Of a DNA stretch of 64,000 bases, positions 43,999 through 52,934 are shown piece after piece. The stretch comes from Lolium rigidum (taxonomy: Eukaryota; Streptophyta; Magnoliopsida; Poales; Poaceae). The DNA lies in contig NC_061508.1 of NCBI RefSeq assembly GCF_022539505.1, positions 60,494,033 to 60,558,032 of the forward strand. The letters run 5' to 3'. The notes under the pieces were generated by a model. The model had not been told where the DNA came from and did not search any database. It saw only the letters and a program-made list of their open reading frames with translations. Each line of letters starts with the position of its first letter. The stretch's first letter is position 1. Made by a program: the position numbers and the translations under genes.

Positions 43999-46900
43999 AT
44001 GTCACGTAGTCGTGGTAGGAAGACTCCCTCGTGTAGGGGAGCACATACAAGTTGTAAACTTTCATTGAGCAATTCAATCAACATGGAGGCCGATTCCAGC
44101 AATCGGCCAAAATTATCCTCGCCATACGCTCTGCCTGTGTTCAGCATCGATCTGACAGGCGACGGCAAGCTAGGGTATGTGTTTACGTCAGCTGATGAGC
44201 TAGAAGAGATTGACATTGGTCCTGGGGATAAGCCACGACCAACATTTATCAGCAAAAAGTTAGATCCGCATCTGAGGGGCCTGATGATAGCTTTGTTGAA
44301 AGAATACCCAGATTGTTTTGCCTGGGATTATACAGAGATGCCCGGGCTAGACAAGAGCATCATTGAGCATCGGCTACCTCTTAAGAAAGGATTTCGGCCG
44401 TTCCAGCAGCGAGCACGGCAGATGAAGGCCGAAATTCTAGAAGAAGTCAAGAAGGAGATTGAGAAGATGTTGAGCGCCGGGTTCATCAGGCCATGCAGGT
44501 ATGCTGAGTGGATATCTAGCATCGTACCTGTAGAAAAGAAGGACGGCCGATGGCGCGTCGCCATAGATTTTCGGGATCTCAACAGAGCCACTCCAAAGGA
44601 TGAGTACCCTATGCCGGTAGCCGAGACGTTGATCAATGCAGCGGCTGGTCATAAGGTGCTAAGCTTCATGGATGGCAATGCCGGGTACAACCAAATTTTC
44701 ATGGCTCCAGAGGATATACACAAGACTGCATTCAGAGTACCAGGTTCGGTGGGCTTGTTTGAGTATGTAGTCATGACATTTGGACTGAAAAATGCCGGCG
44801 CAACGTACCAACGAGCCATGAATTACATCTTTCATGATCTGATCGGCAAGTTGGTGGAGATCTACATTGATGACGTGGTGGTCAAGTCCTGTCTCGGTGG
44901 AGGGACACCTGGAGGATTTGCGACGCATCTCGGACCGAACTAGAAAGTTCGGACTAAGAATGAATCCAAAGAAGTGTGCCTTTGGTGTGACGGCCGGTCA
45001 ATTCCTGGGCTTCCTAGTTCATGAGCGTGGAATTGAGATCGGCCTGAAAAGTCAAGAGGCAAGTACGAACAATGAAGCCACCTACCACAAAAAAGGAGCT
45101 CCAAAGTCTCATCGGCAAGATCAACTTCGTCAGAAGGTTCATCTCTAATCTGTCAGGACGAATTGAGCCGTTCATGGGATTGGTAAAAATCAAACCTGAT
45201 GAGGAGTTTCACTGGGGGGCAGAGCAACAGCGAGCGTTTGATGAGATTAAGGAATATCTAACGAAGCCGCCCGTGTTGGTTCCGCCCCAGCAAGACAGGC
45301 CATTCTATATTTACCTGTCGGTAGGCGACACTTCCATCGCCTCGGTGGTAGTGCAAATCTATGATGGTATGGAAAGAGTCGCTTTCTACCTCAGCAGAAG
45401 GATGTTGGATGCAGAGACTAGGTACCCTGAGATCGAGAAGTTGTGCCTCTGCCTATTTTTTACCTGCACCAAGCTTCGTCACAACTTTCTGACAGCAGAA
45501 ATCGTCATCATCTGCAAATCAGACGTCATCAAACATATGCTGTCGGCTCCTGTGTTGAAAGGCCGACTCGGTAAGTGGATGTTTGCATTATCGGAATTGG
45601 ATCTCCGGTATCAACCTGCGAAAGCAGTCAAAGGACAGGCGTTGGCCGATCTGATCGCTGAACGAATCAACACTGATATAGCGACACTGTCTGTACGTGC
45701 ATGGGCCATGTTTTTCGATGGATCGGTTTGCGATGATGGCTGCGGCATCGGCATTCTACTCGTGTCACCCCGGGGGGCAACCTACTCCTTCTCCATCAGG
45801 ATGTCTACCCCTTGCACCAACAATGTCGCTGAGTATGCAGCAGTACGTAAGGGGATGGAGTTGCTTATTGAAGCCGGGGCAGAAGCAGTGGAACTTTTTG
45901 GAGACTCAAAGCTGGTGATTTCCCAGCTCACGGACGAATATAAATGTGAGAGCGAGTCACTCTTCCCATTGTGGATGCAATGCCGTGAGCTGATGGCACA
46001 ATTTAGGTACATAAACTTTAGCTGGGTCCCGAGGTCGCAGAATATCGAGGCGAACGATCTCGCACAGATGGCGTCAGGCTACAAGGACATAGTCGATGGA
46101 GCCGATGTCCAGGTACAGGTCATGGAACCGGACGATTGAATAGCCGATATCTTCAATTACTTGAAAGATTCGGCTCGGGGGGTACCTAAACGGATAAGGT
46201 ACAAGGCCATGAAGTATGTCCTTATCGGAGATGACATGTTCTATAGAACTTTGGAAGGATTACTTCTCAGATGTTTGGGGCCAGCCGAGTCAAATCGGCT
46301 CTTACACGAGGTACACGAAGGCGCCTGTGGAACTCATCAATCGGCTCATAAGATGAAATGGTTGATCAGGCGATCGGGGTTTTATTAGCCCACCATGCTG
46401 GAGGACTGTTTCAATTACTATAAAGGGTGTCAAGCATGTCAGAAGTTTGGGAAAATTTAGATGGTACCCGCATCAGCAATGAACCCCATCATTAAGCCTT
46501 GGCCATTTCGAGGTTGGGGCATGGATATGATTGGCAAAATCCATCCTGCATCGAGCAAAGGCCACGAGTGGATTTTGGCCATAACAGATTATTTCACTAA
46601 ATGGGTGGAAGCCGTCCCTATGAAGTCAGTAAAATCAGAAGATGTTATCAACTTTGTGAAAGAACATGTCATTCATAGATTCGGGATTCCCCAGACTATC
46701 ACGACCGATGGAGGTTCGGTCTTCATTTCTAAAGAGTTCGAGAAAGTTCCGCGACGACATGGGAATTAAGCTGATCCGATCGTCTCCATACTATGCTCAG
46801 GCAAATGGGCAAGCTGAAGCGTCCAACCAGAGGCTTATTAAGCTGATCAAGAGGAAAGTTGATGAGCACCCTAGACGTTGGCACGAGCTATTGTCAGAAG

Positions 46901-47383
46901 CTCTGTGGGCTTATCGCATGTCATGGAGCGATAAAAACCTTGCCATACCATCTGGTCTATGGACAAGAAGCCGTGTTACCCTGGGAGATCACGGCTGGGT
47001 CGAGACGTGTCACGTTTCAGAATGACTTAACAACGGAAGAATACGCGACTACGATGAGTGATAGCGTAGAGGATCTGACGGAACTTAGGCTTTGGTCGCT
47101 TGAGAAAATTAAAGAGAACAAAGCCAAGGTAGCTCGTGCATATAATAAGAAGGTGAAGCCGAAGGAGTTCCACGTTGGTGATCTGGTATGGGAAGCTGTA
47201 TTACCGTTGGGGACTAAGGACAAGGCGTATGGAAAATGGTCTCCAAATTGGCACGGGCCGTACATGGTCGACCAAGTCCTAAAGGGCAATGCATACATGC
47301 TCGAGGAGCTGAGTGGTGCGAAGTTCCCGATTCGTTGTCAATGGTCGGCATCTCAAGAAATATTTCCCGAGTATGTGGGATGA
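43999..47383 (+). pseudogene. Element E RT, RNase H, second RNase H-like domain and integrase, inactivated
   Basis: RT: WRVAIDFRDLNRATPKDEYP, FMDGNAGYNQIFMA, MTFGLKNAGATYQRAMN and the catalytic IYIDDVVVKS at about 44862-44890. RNase H: PFYIYLSVGDTSIASVV, RYPEIEKLCLCL. Archaeal-like RNase H: FDGSVCDDGCGIGILLVSP, NNVAEYAAV, LFGDSKLVISQL. Integrase: zinc-binding HEVHEGACGTHQSAHKM with CQACQ, then Asp in WGMDMIGKIHP, Asp in TTDGGSVFIS, Glu in NGQAEASNQ. Breaks: frameshifts near 44890, 45062, 46740 and 46925; stops TGA 46137-46139, TAG 46386-46388 and TAG 46458-46460. The Gly-Leu-Val-Trp-like VGDLVWEAVLP stretch at about 47180 precedes the final stop. Confidence 0.93.
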
Positions 47384-47764
47384 TGGACAGTGAAATACGG
47401 GGGCCGATTTTAAATCGGCCAGTAAAAAAATTTATATGCAAAGCACAGCCGATGCACTGACATCGACTTTAGAACTAAAAGCCGATGCATAGCCATCGAC
47501 TAAAGAGGAACAACTGTCACAAGCAAGTATCAGGTCACCGTTTCGGGTTTAGAACTGGTCTTGCTAGCATTTTTGGTATAGACCGATGCGTTGCCATCGG
47601 CTTTTTGAGCATGGATTTCTTTTGATGATCGTAAGAATTAAGCATGGAATCCTTCTTAATTGATTAAAAGGGGATTTCTTACAAAGAGGAGCCGATTGCT
47701 CAGGAAAGGAAGAACAAAAGGAGAGCAGATTGCTACTACTAGTCCTATGCTAGTAGCCCCTAAT
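47384..47764 (+). other. Element E noncoding stretch with a palindrome and three related stem-loops
   Basis: GGCCGATTTTAAATCGGCC at 47402-47420 is a near-perfect palindrome. Three copies of a weaker unit follow: GCCGATGCACTGACATCGAC (47448-47467), GCCGATGCATAGCCATCGAC (47481-47500) and CCGATGCGTTGCCATCGG (47583-47600), each able to form a 6-7 bp stem and each followed by a T- or A-rich run. Confidence 0.7.
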
Positions 47765-48291
47765 CTAACGGCTGTCGCTGCTCTCGTCGTCGCCATCGTA
47801 GCCGCCGTCGGTGCTGCTGCTGACGAACTCCTCGTCACTGCTGCCGTAGCCCTCGGCGGGGGCTTCTTCTTCCTCGTCGTCTCCATCGTCATCCGACCAG
47901 GCGCGGAAGCGCTTCGCCGGCGGCTCGTCGGAGGAGGTGTCTTCCTCCTCTTCGTCGGAGGAGGTGTTGTCCTCCTCGTCTTCCTCCTCCTCGGAGGAGG
48001 AAGTGAAGTCACCCCAAGAAAAGAGGTCATCCTCACTCTCCGCCTCCAGTTCCCCGTCGACGAGGAACCGGAGGTCGTCCTCCCCATCGGTCAGAGGCAA
48101 ATCACCATCTGACCCGACGAGGGCCTGGGGTGGGCCATCTGGCACGAAGTCGAAGTCCCACTCCCGCTCATCCCACTCCTCGGGAGCGCGCCTATTGTAC
48201 GCCTCCATCTGGTTGTACTCGGCATCGGCTCACTCGAGGAAGAGGACTGGAAGGAGAGAGCCGATGAAGCAGAGGAGGAGGAGGAGTCCAT
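47765..48291 (-). pseudogene. Antisense acidic ORF (aORF) of element E, one frameshift
   Basis: On the strand opposite gag-pol, between integrase and 3' LTR, an ATG at 48291 opens MDSSSSSASSALSFQSSSSS. A frameshift near 48230 moves to a frame of 147 codons from 48208: MEAYNRRAPEEWDEREWDFD, then blocks of Ser, Glu and Asp (SSSEEEEDEED, SSDEEEEDTSSDEPP), the basic patch AKRFRAW, and more acidic repeats to the stop at 47765. The protein is very acidic and probably disordered, like transcription activators or histone-binding tails; that is composition only. Additional ORFs in this place and orientation are known in Tat elements (RIRE2, Grande), function unknown. Upstream on the minus strand, TATATCC and TTTTATTTAACC (48355-48380) could serve as a promoter. 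Confidence 0.75.
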
Positions 48292-48553
48292 GGTAGAGGA
48301 GGGCTTTTCGATGGCTAGTACTGAGCAGGGGGTGAAGAAGCGAGTTGCTCGACGCGGTTAAATAAAAGGGGATATAGTGGAGATTTAATGCTGTGGCGGT
48401 TTCCGAGGACATGCTGCCAAAACTGTCAAATCATGCAGAGAAGTTGAGAAGGCAAGGCATCATGATGAAAGGATACTGCGACGGTTCTGCTCTGCCACGA
48501 CGTGACCCTACGAAGAAAAAAACGGAGTGGTTTTGAAATTATCATTGCCAAAA

Positions 48554-48565
48554 CCAGGGGGCATG
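48554..48565 (+). other. Polypurine tract of element E
   Basis: CCAGGGGGCATG directly before the 3' LTR start TGTTATCACC. Confidence 0.75.
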
Positions 48566-49621
48566 TGTTATCACCAGATTTTAACCAAGTCTGGAGATGG
48601 GCCGTGATTAAATGGGCTTAGAGAATATGCACGGAAAATATTCTTGAACCGGCCTTGTATAAGAAGTTTGGGCTAGATTGCCCGTGTATCTGTAAATTAT
48701 AGAGGTTACGTGTCGGTTAGAATTAAGAGATAGAGTTTAGCTCGTACACAATTGGGTTTATTCCCAAGTTAGAAAGTCTACGGACTATAAATATGTATCT
48801 AGGGTTATTGAGAAAGGAGGACGATCACGTTCACAACAAATCAATCTAGGCGCATCGCCACCGCTTGTTTCGAGGGTTTCTCTCGGGTAAGCAACATGCT
48901 GCCTAGATCGCATCTTGCGATCTAGGCAGTATCAGTTTATTCGTTGTTGGTGTTGCTCGTGCTGAAGCCTTTTTGATGGCGAGCAACACCCTTATCTTAG
49001 GTGTTTTGGGGCTGACGTCGATGCGTTCACGATATACTTGTTTAGCTACGCTGCCCCTCGATATCTAGCTGCCCTTACACCTATCTTAGGTGTAAGGGCA
49101 GCATCTTGCTTGTTCTTTGTTTAGTAGATCTGATCCGTTATAGTTGTTCCTTGTTCTTCAAGGATTGGTTTGATATCCGCATGGTTAGGCCTTATAAACG
49201 GGTTGAATGATCCGGTAGCGCGTAAGGTGTGGTTTATTTAGCCCTAGAGGGATTGTTCCGGGGACCAACTTCATGTTGGTTTTTAGGCCTCTTTAGGGCT
49301 GGTTTTCCGTCATCTTACGTACCTGCTAGGCTCAACTACGCGTAGGATGTTCCGGTTATGCGGTGAAAACCCTAGACTATCGTAGATTGGTTTAACTTGA
49401 TATTGATTAAGCATGATCCCCATGTCATTGTAAATCCAACATAAACCATGGGGCAATCGGCTCTTTGAGCCGATCCACAGGGCAACCTAAGAGCCGATCG
49501 GGGCTCGTATTTAATGTTTACGTGTTTGCCATGCAGAAACTAATCGAAGCAATCCGTCACCTTCCCGACCAGGTATAGGTCAGGTGGCACGCCCTTGCAT
49601 CAGCCGGGACGTGTGCCGGAG
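48566..49621 (+). repeat. 3' LTR of element E, cut by assembly gap
   Basis: Matches 39471 to about 40527. The last roughly 110 bases fall in the N run. All four hairpins are present (for example 48899-48929 and 49069-49101); the third has a full 13-bp stem here, while the 5' copy has one mismatch. Confidence 0.95.
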
Positions 49622-49721
49622 NNNNNNNNNNNNNNNNNNNNNNNNNNNNNNNNNNNNNNNNNNNNNNNNNNNNNNNNNNNNNNNNNNNNNNNNNNNNNNN
49701 NNNNNNNNNNNNNNNNNNNNN
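49622..49721. other. Assembly gap, exactly 100 N
   Basis: The run of 100 N is the conventional size for a gap of unknown length. It hides the end of LTR E, its target duplication and possibly more CACTA sequence. Open frames crossing it are meaningless. Confidence 0.99.
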
Positions 49722-49812
49722 GACCCTTTAGTCCCGCCTCGTTGGTCCCGGTTTGGAAACCGGGACTGAAGGCCCAAATGAACCGGGCCTATAGCCCCGT
49801 TTTCCACTAGTG
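49722..49812. mobile_element. Right end of the CACTA element
   Basis: CCCTTTAGTCCCG, GGTTTGGAAACCGGGACT (inverted sub-terminal repeat) and the terminal CCGTTTTCCACTAGTG. Confidence 0.85.
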
Positions 49813-49846
49813 ATTAGGACCGTCTACTAAAATGCAAAACCAAGTA

Positions 49847-49922
49847 CTCCCACCGATTTAGATGATATTAGTGAAAAATAAGATACATCCATATTAAGAC
49901 AAGTAATATGAATCAGAGGTAG
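49847..49922. mobile_element. Stowaway-type MITE, short
   Basis: CTCCCACCGATT at the left and AATCAGAGGTAG at the right are imperfectly inverted, flanked by TA on both sides (49845-49846, 49923-49924). AGACAAGTAATATGAATCAG matches the inner part of common Triticeae Stowaway elements (recalled). Confidence 0.65.
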
Positions 49923-49924
49923 TA

Positions 49925-50235
49925 GTAGAATGACTATTTTGATTCATGGCCATATTTTTACAAAAAAAAATACTAATGTTGATCATTAACAGGAACAAGA
50001 ATGGCATAATATCTCATCCACGCTTCGTAGTTTTCTTCGCACATGTTCCAACACAAGAACTAATTTCCATGCCTATCGGAAGAAAAAAAGGGATTTCATA
50101 CCGAGGAGAAGAATGATCTATATTACTGGAAAGAAGTAATGAATTGGAACCCCTCAAACCCCCCTTTAGGGCCATAGTTCTGAGAGGCATAGCTCCCCCC
50201 TGTACCCCGCCCCCTGTGTCGAGGCTCGCATAGCC
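49925..50235. repeat. Local duplication, copy 1, block 1
   Basis: GCATAATATCTCATC through GGATTTCATA, GGGCCATAGTTCTGAGAGGC and GTGTCGAGGCTCGCATAGCC recur at about 61300-61470, with a more diverged version of the first half at 60150-60430. No gene recognised. Confidence 0.75.
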
Positions 50236-51626
50236 TCCTCCCCCTACCCCTGCCCCCGGTGCATAGCTCCCCCCCTCCTCTACCCGCGCCCTAACCTAAC
50301 CCTAACCCTATACACACCTACAATAGACAGCGTACACTACTCTCTAGTCTATTCCTATGCTACTTGGTGATGGCCTTGCTGAGAAGGACGTTTATATAGC
50401 GGTGCGAATCGCAGCAAACTGGCGATGTGGGACTATTCATTTCACATGCGCGATATATCCAACTCACCTGAAGCGGCTCCGCCGCCTCTCCCGCTCCGCG
50501 TCTCCGCCGCGGCTCCCGCTTCTATCCTTCGGTGCCGCGCGCTGCGCAAGCAACGTGCCACAACGCGCAACCGGCGAGGGCGTCGTCGCGACGGAGCAGC
50601 ACCGGCTGCATCGTGGCCGGCGCGCCGGACGATGTCGCCGCAGGAAGCGACGGGGAGGAGGAGAGTATGGCGAGGCGTCATGAGTTTTCGCACGCACCGC
50701 CGTCGACGGTCTGATCGATCTCGAAGCTGTATTTTCCTGTTCTTGGTTTTTCTCTTTGAGCGGATTTCCTGTTCTTGGCTGAGAGGGCGACGACCAGTCC
50801 TATACACCGACCAGGTCGGTGCCGATGCGGGTTGCCGCACACCCCTGGTCGGGTATTGGGCCTGGCCCATTTAACTTTTTCGCTTTCGTTTTCTCTTTTT
50901 TTTTTCTTTTTTTTTTTTCCGTTTTCTGTTTAATTTTCCTTTTCTTTCTGTTTATTCTTTCTTTTGTTCAAATTAGAAAAGTCTATATTCGAAAAATGTT
51001 TAAATTCGAAAAACTTCAAATTTGAGAATTACTAAAATTCGAAAACTGTTCAAATATGAAAACTGTTTAAATTCAAAATTTGTTCAAATATGAAAATTGT
51101 TCATATTCGAAATTTGTTCAAATTTGAATTTTGTTCAAATTTGAAAATTGTTCTAATATGAAAATCGTTCAGATTCGAAAATTGTTCAAATATAAATTTT
51201 GTTTAAATTTAGAAATGTTCAAATTCGGAAATTGTTCATAGAAAAAAAATACATTTTTGTTGAAATTAAAAAATGTTGAAATCTTAAAATGTTCAGATTT
51301 TTTAAAAAGTGATTTATTTTTAATTTGAATTTTTTAAAATTTTACAAATGTTCAGATTTTAAAAAAAATTCTTTTAAAAAAGAAAACAAACAACAGAAAA
51401 AAAAGACGAAAAAGAAAAAACCTGCTTACCTGATGTTGGGCTGCGGGCTGCGGCCCAGTTTAGTAATCCGGGCGCGGGGGGTGTGCGGCGACCGCTTCCG
51501 CGCTGACCAGCTCGGCATACAGCAGCACCCGAGGGCGACGACTGCGAGAAGACGAAGAGTGAGCGAACGGGGCCTCGGCTCTGCACGAAAGAACAACCAC
51601 ACTGGGCTGTGCTTGGACCCAAATAG
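50236..51626. mobile_element. Insertion unique to copy 1: GC-rich part plus AT-rich repeat, possibly Mutator-like
   Basis: Copy 2 passes from about 61480 directly to the counterpart of 51627, so this 1.4-kb block is inserted (or lost from copy 2). Left part: telomere-like CCCTAACCTAACCCTAACCC (50289-50308) and a GC-rich stretch (50460-50700) with open frames of up to 149 codons on both strands and no domain. Middle: T-runs and the AT-rich array at 50966-51345. Right: GC-rich again. Such AT arrays occur in some Triticeae Mutator-like elements (recalled); terminal repeats were not found. Confidence 0.45.
50966..51345. repeat. Degenerate tandem array of GTTCAAATTYGAAAA
   Basis: Some twenty imperfect 16-19 base units such as GTTCAAATTTGAAAATT and GTTTAAATTCGAAAA. 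The unit is itself partly palindromic (TTCAAATTTGAA), so the array can pair with itself over its whole length. Confidence 0.8.
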
Positions 51627-52440
51627 CATGAAGCCCATGAGAATGGTCGATTAGTTCTGATTTCCGAACTTTTTTTCAAACGGACGGGTTGAAAAAAGAT
51701 TTGCACTTACCTGTATGCAATCTAAGGCGTGACGATATTTAGTGGCGAACACGGAAGTCATGGCGTCTGAGGCAACCACTAAACTCCTCCCGCCACGGTT
51801 TGAATGGTAATTAAGAATGGTTCATGGCATGTGCATTTGAATGCTGATGGTGTGAGCCCTCAAACCGGAGGGAAACAAGAAAACTTTGCCCATATTCTAG
51901 CGCGTGCCCTACAACGGCCATGCCTCGGCGAGGCGATGGTGAGGCTGCCGTGGTTGAATCCATTGGCGGCAAGGATACTGCGGCGACTGGTCGACATGGT
52001 TTGACTGTGGGGAGAGCGGGGTGAATGGTTTGGAGTCCCTGGGAAGGCATGTTCTCCTTTTATACAACGACGACAGCCGAAGCGGCGGGAAGAGGTTGGT
52101 CGCAATTAATTTCAGCGCGGATGGCCACACGGCCATGCGGGACGCGACCCTTCCTTGCGCTGCCTGGAGAAAGGATGTGGCTCGCTGGGAAAGTTGCGGG
52201 GCCATTACGTCGCTTGACCAGAGCTAGGTGATGGGTTAAAACCCCGCGTGCATGCCTCTGCATCGCTGGCGATGCTGCCCCATCATGCGTGACGCGGGTT
52301 TTCGTTCTATCCGGCGTCCCGCACTGTCCCCTGTTGTAGCGGGGATGGGCTCGGGGCACCGGACACAGTATTGAACCGTGCCGTACCAAAAAAGCTTTTG
52401 GGCCGCGTGGCTACGGGAGGTCAAACGTCTGGCATGCTCC
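51627..52440. repeat. Local duplication, copy 1, block 2, with promoter-like minus-strand region
   Basis: Aligns with about 61500-62320. On the minus strand it looks like the beginning of a gene: TATAAAAGGAG at about 52063-52053, then 55-60 bases later an ATG at 51997. See the short ORF at 51860-51997. No known protein family was recognised. Confidence 0.65.
51860..51997 (-). CDS. Short ORF behind a TATA box, 45 residues, unknown
   Basis: MSTSRRSILAANGFNHGSLT... to a TGA at 51860. The second copy (61892-61797) starts MSTSRRSILAANRFDRGSFT but shifts frame and stops after 31 residues. TATA box, spacing and first 20 codons are shared. Farther down the minus strand both copies also share ATGACTTCCGTGTTC, followed in this copy by CAG-GTAAGT (about 51710), a consensus splice donor. 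This could be the promoter and first exon of a lost gene, or non-coding RNA. Low confidence as protein. Confidence 0.25.
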   Translation of the reverse strand: MSTSRRSILAANGFNHGSLTIASPRHGRCRARARIWAKFSCFPPV

Positions 52441-52934
52441 ATATTTCTTTTAGGGGTGCGGGCTAAAGATGCTCTTAGAGCATCTCCACCGGCACCCCCA
52501 ATAGCGATTTGGGGGCCGGGAGCGAAAATGGGCTCACACCAGCGCTCCCCAAATAACGCTGGCACTTTTCAGAGCCCAATAGAAGCACCGGCAACCCCGT
52601 GCCGGCCCCTTAGCCAAGGGTGCGAATCGGGCGCCCCGACGCCTCGCGTTGCTGAAAATTTAGGGCGTGAGAGCCGCATGTTAGCCACACATTCCCAAAA
52701 TATACATCTTCTCCCTTAAAACCTCGTCCCCTCCGCCGCTCATTTCTCCCGCCTGCCGCTCCATCTCCCATCCAGCCTCCAACCCGAAAAACCCTCGCCG
52801 ACGCGCCATACCACCGAAGAGAAAGGCTCCGGCGAAGGCAACGAAGCCGCCGACGAAGGCGCCGCCGAAGCCGCGCACCGTCGCGCCGAAGGAGAAGCCG
52901 GCGACCATGTCGCAGGGAGGAGTGGGACAAAGAG

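Larger units (their letters stand above)
39471..49621 (+). mobile_element. Gypsy element E, Tat lineage, inside the CACTA element
   Basis: The 5' LTR is 39471-40638; the 3' LTR starts at 48566 and runs into the assembly gap. Between them lie a primer site, gag, protease, RT, RNase H, integrase, a noncoding stem-loop stretch, an antisense acidic ORF and a polypurine tract. An RNase H-type domain (FDGSVCDDGCGIGIL) follows the usual gypsy RNase H, and there is an additional antisense ORF; both are features of the Tat lineage (known from RIRE2 and Grande). All coding parts are broken. About 10.3 kb when the missing LTR end is counted. The target duplication cannot be read because of the gap (left flank GAAGC). 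Confidence 0.93.
37124..49812 (-). mobile_element. CACTA transposon, interrupted by retroelement E and an assembly gap
   Basis: CACTAGTGGAAAACG at 37124 is mirrored by CGTTTTCCACTAGTG ending at 49812, the standard CACTA terminus. Sub-terminal CTTTAGTCCCGGTT-like repeats occur in both orientations at both ends (37150-37320; 49722-49800). A dead C48-protease gene of the kind carried by grass CACTA elements lies inside the left end. The 3-bp flanks do not match (TGA left, ATT right), so the ends may have mutated or come from different copies. Little CACTA sequence survives outside 37124-38560 and 49722-49812. Confidence 0.8.

Noticed and set aside
49580..49810. Short frames spanning the N run
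   Set aside because: They exist only because N was read as open.
37124..49815. Intact CACTA with perfect target duplication
   Set aside because: TGA and ATT flanks do not match, so completeness is not claimed.
50289..50310. Interstitial telomere
   Set aside because: Only three CCCTAA-like units, too short to claim telomere origin.
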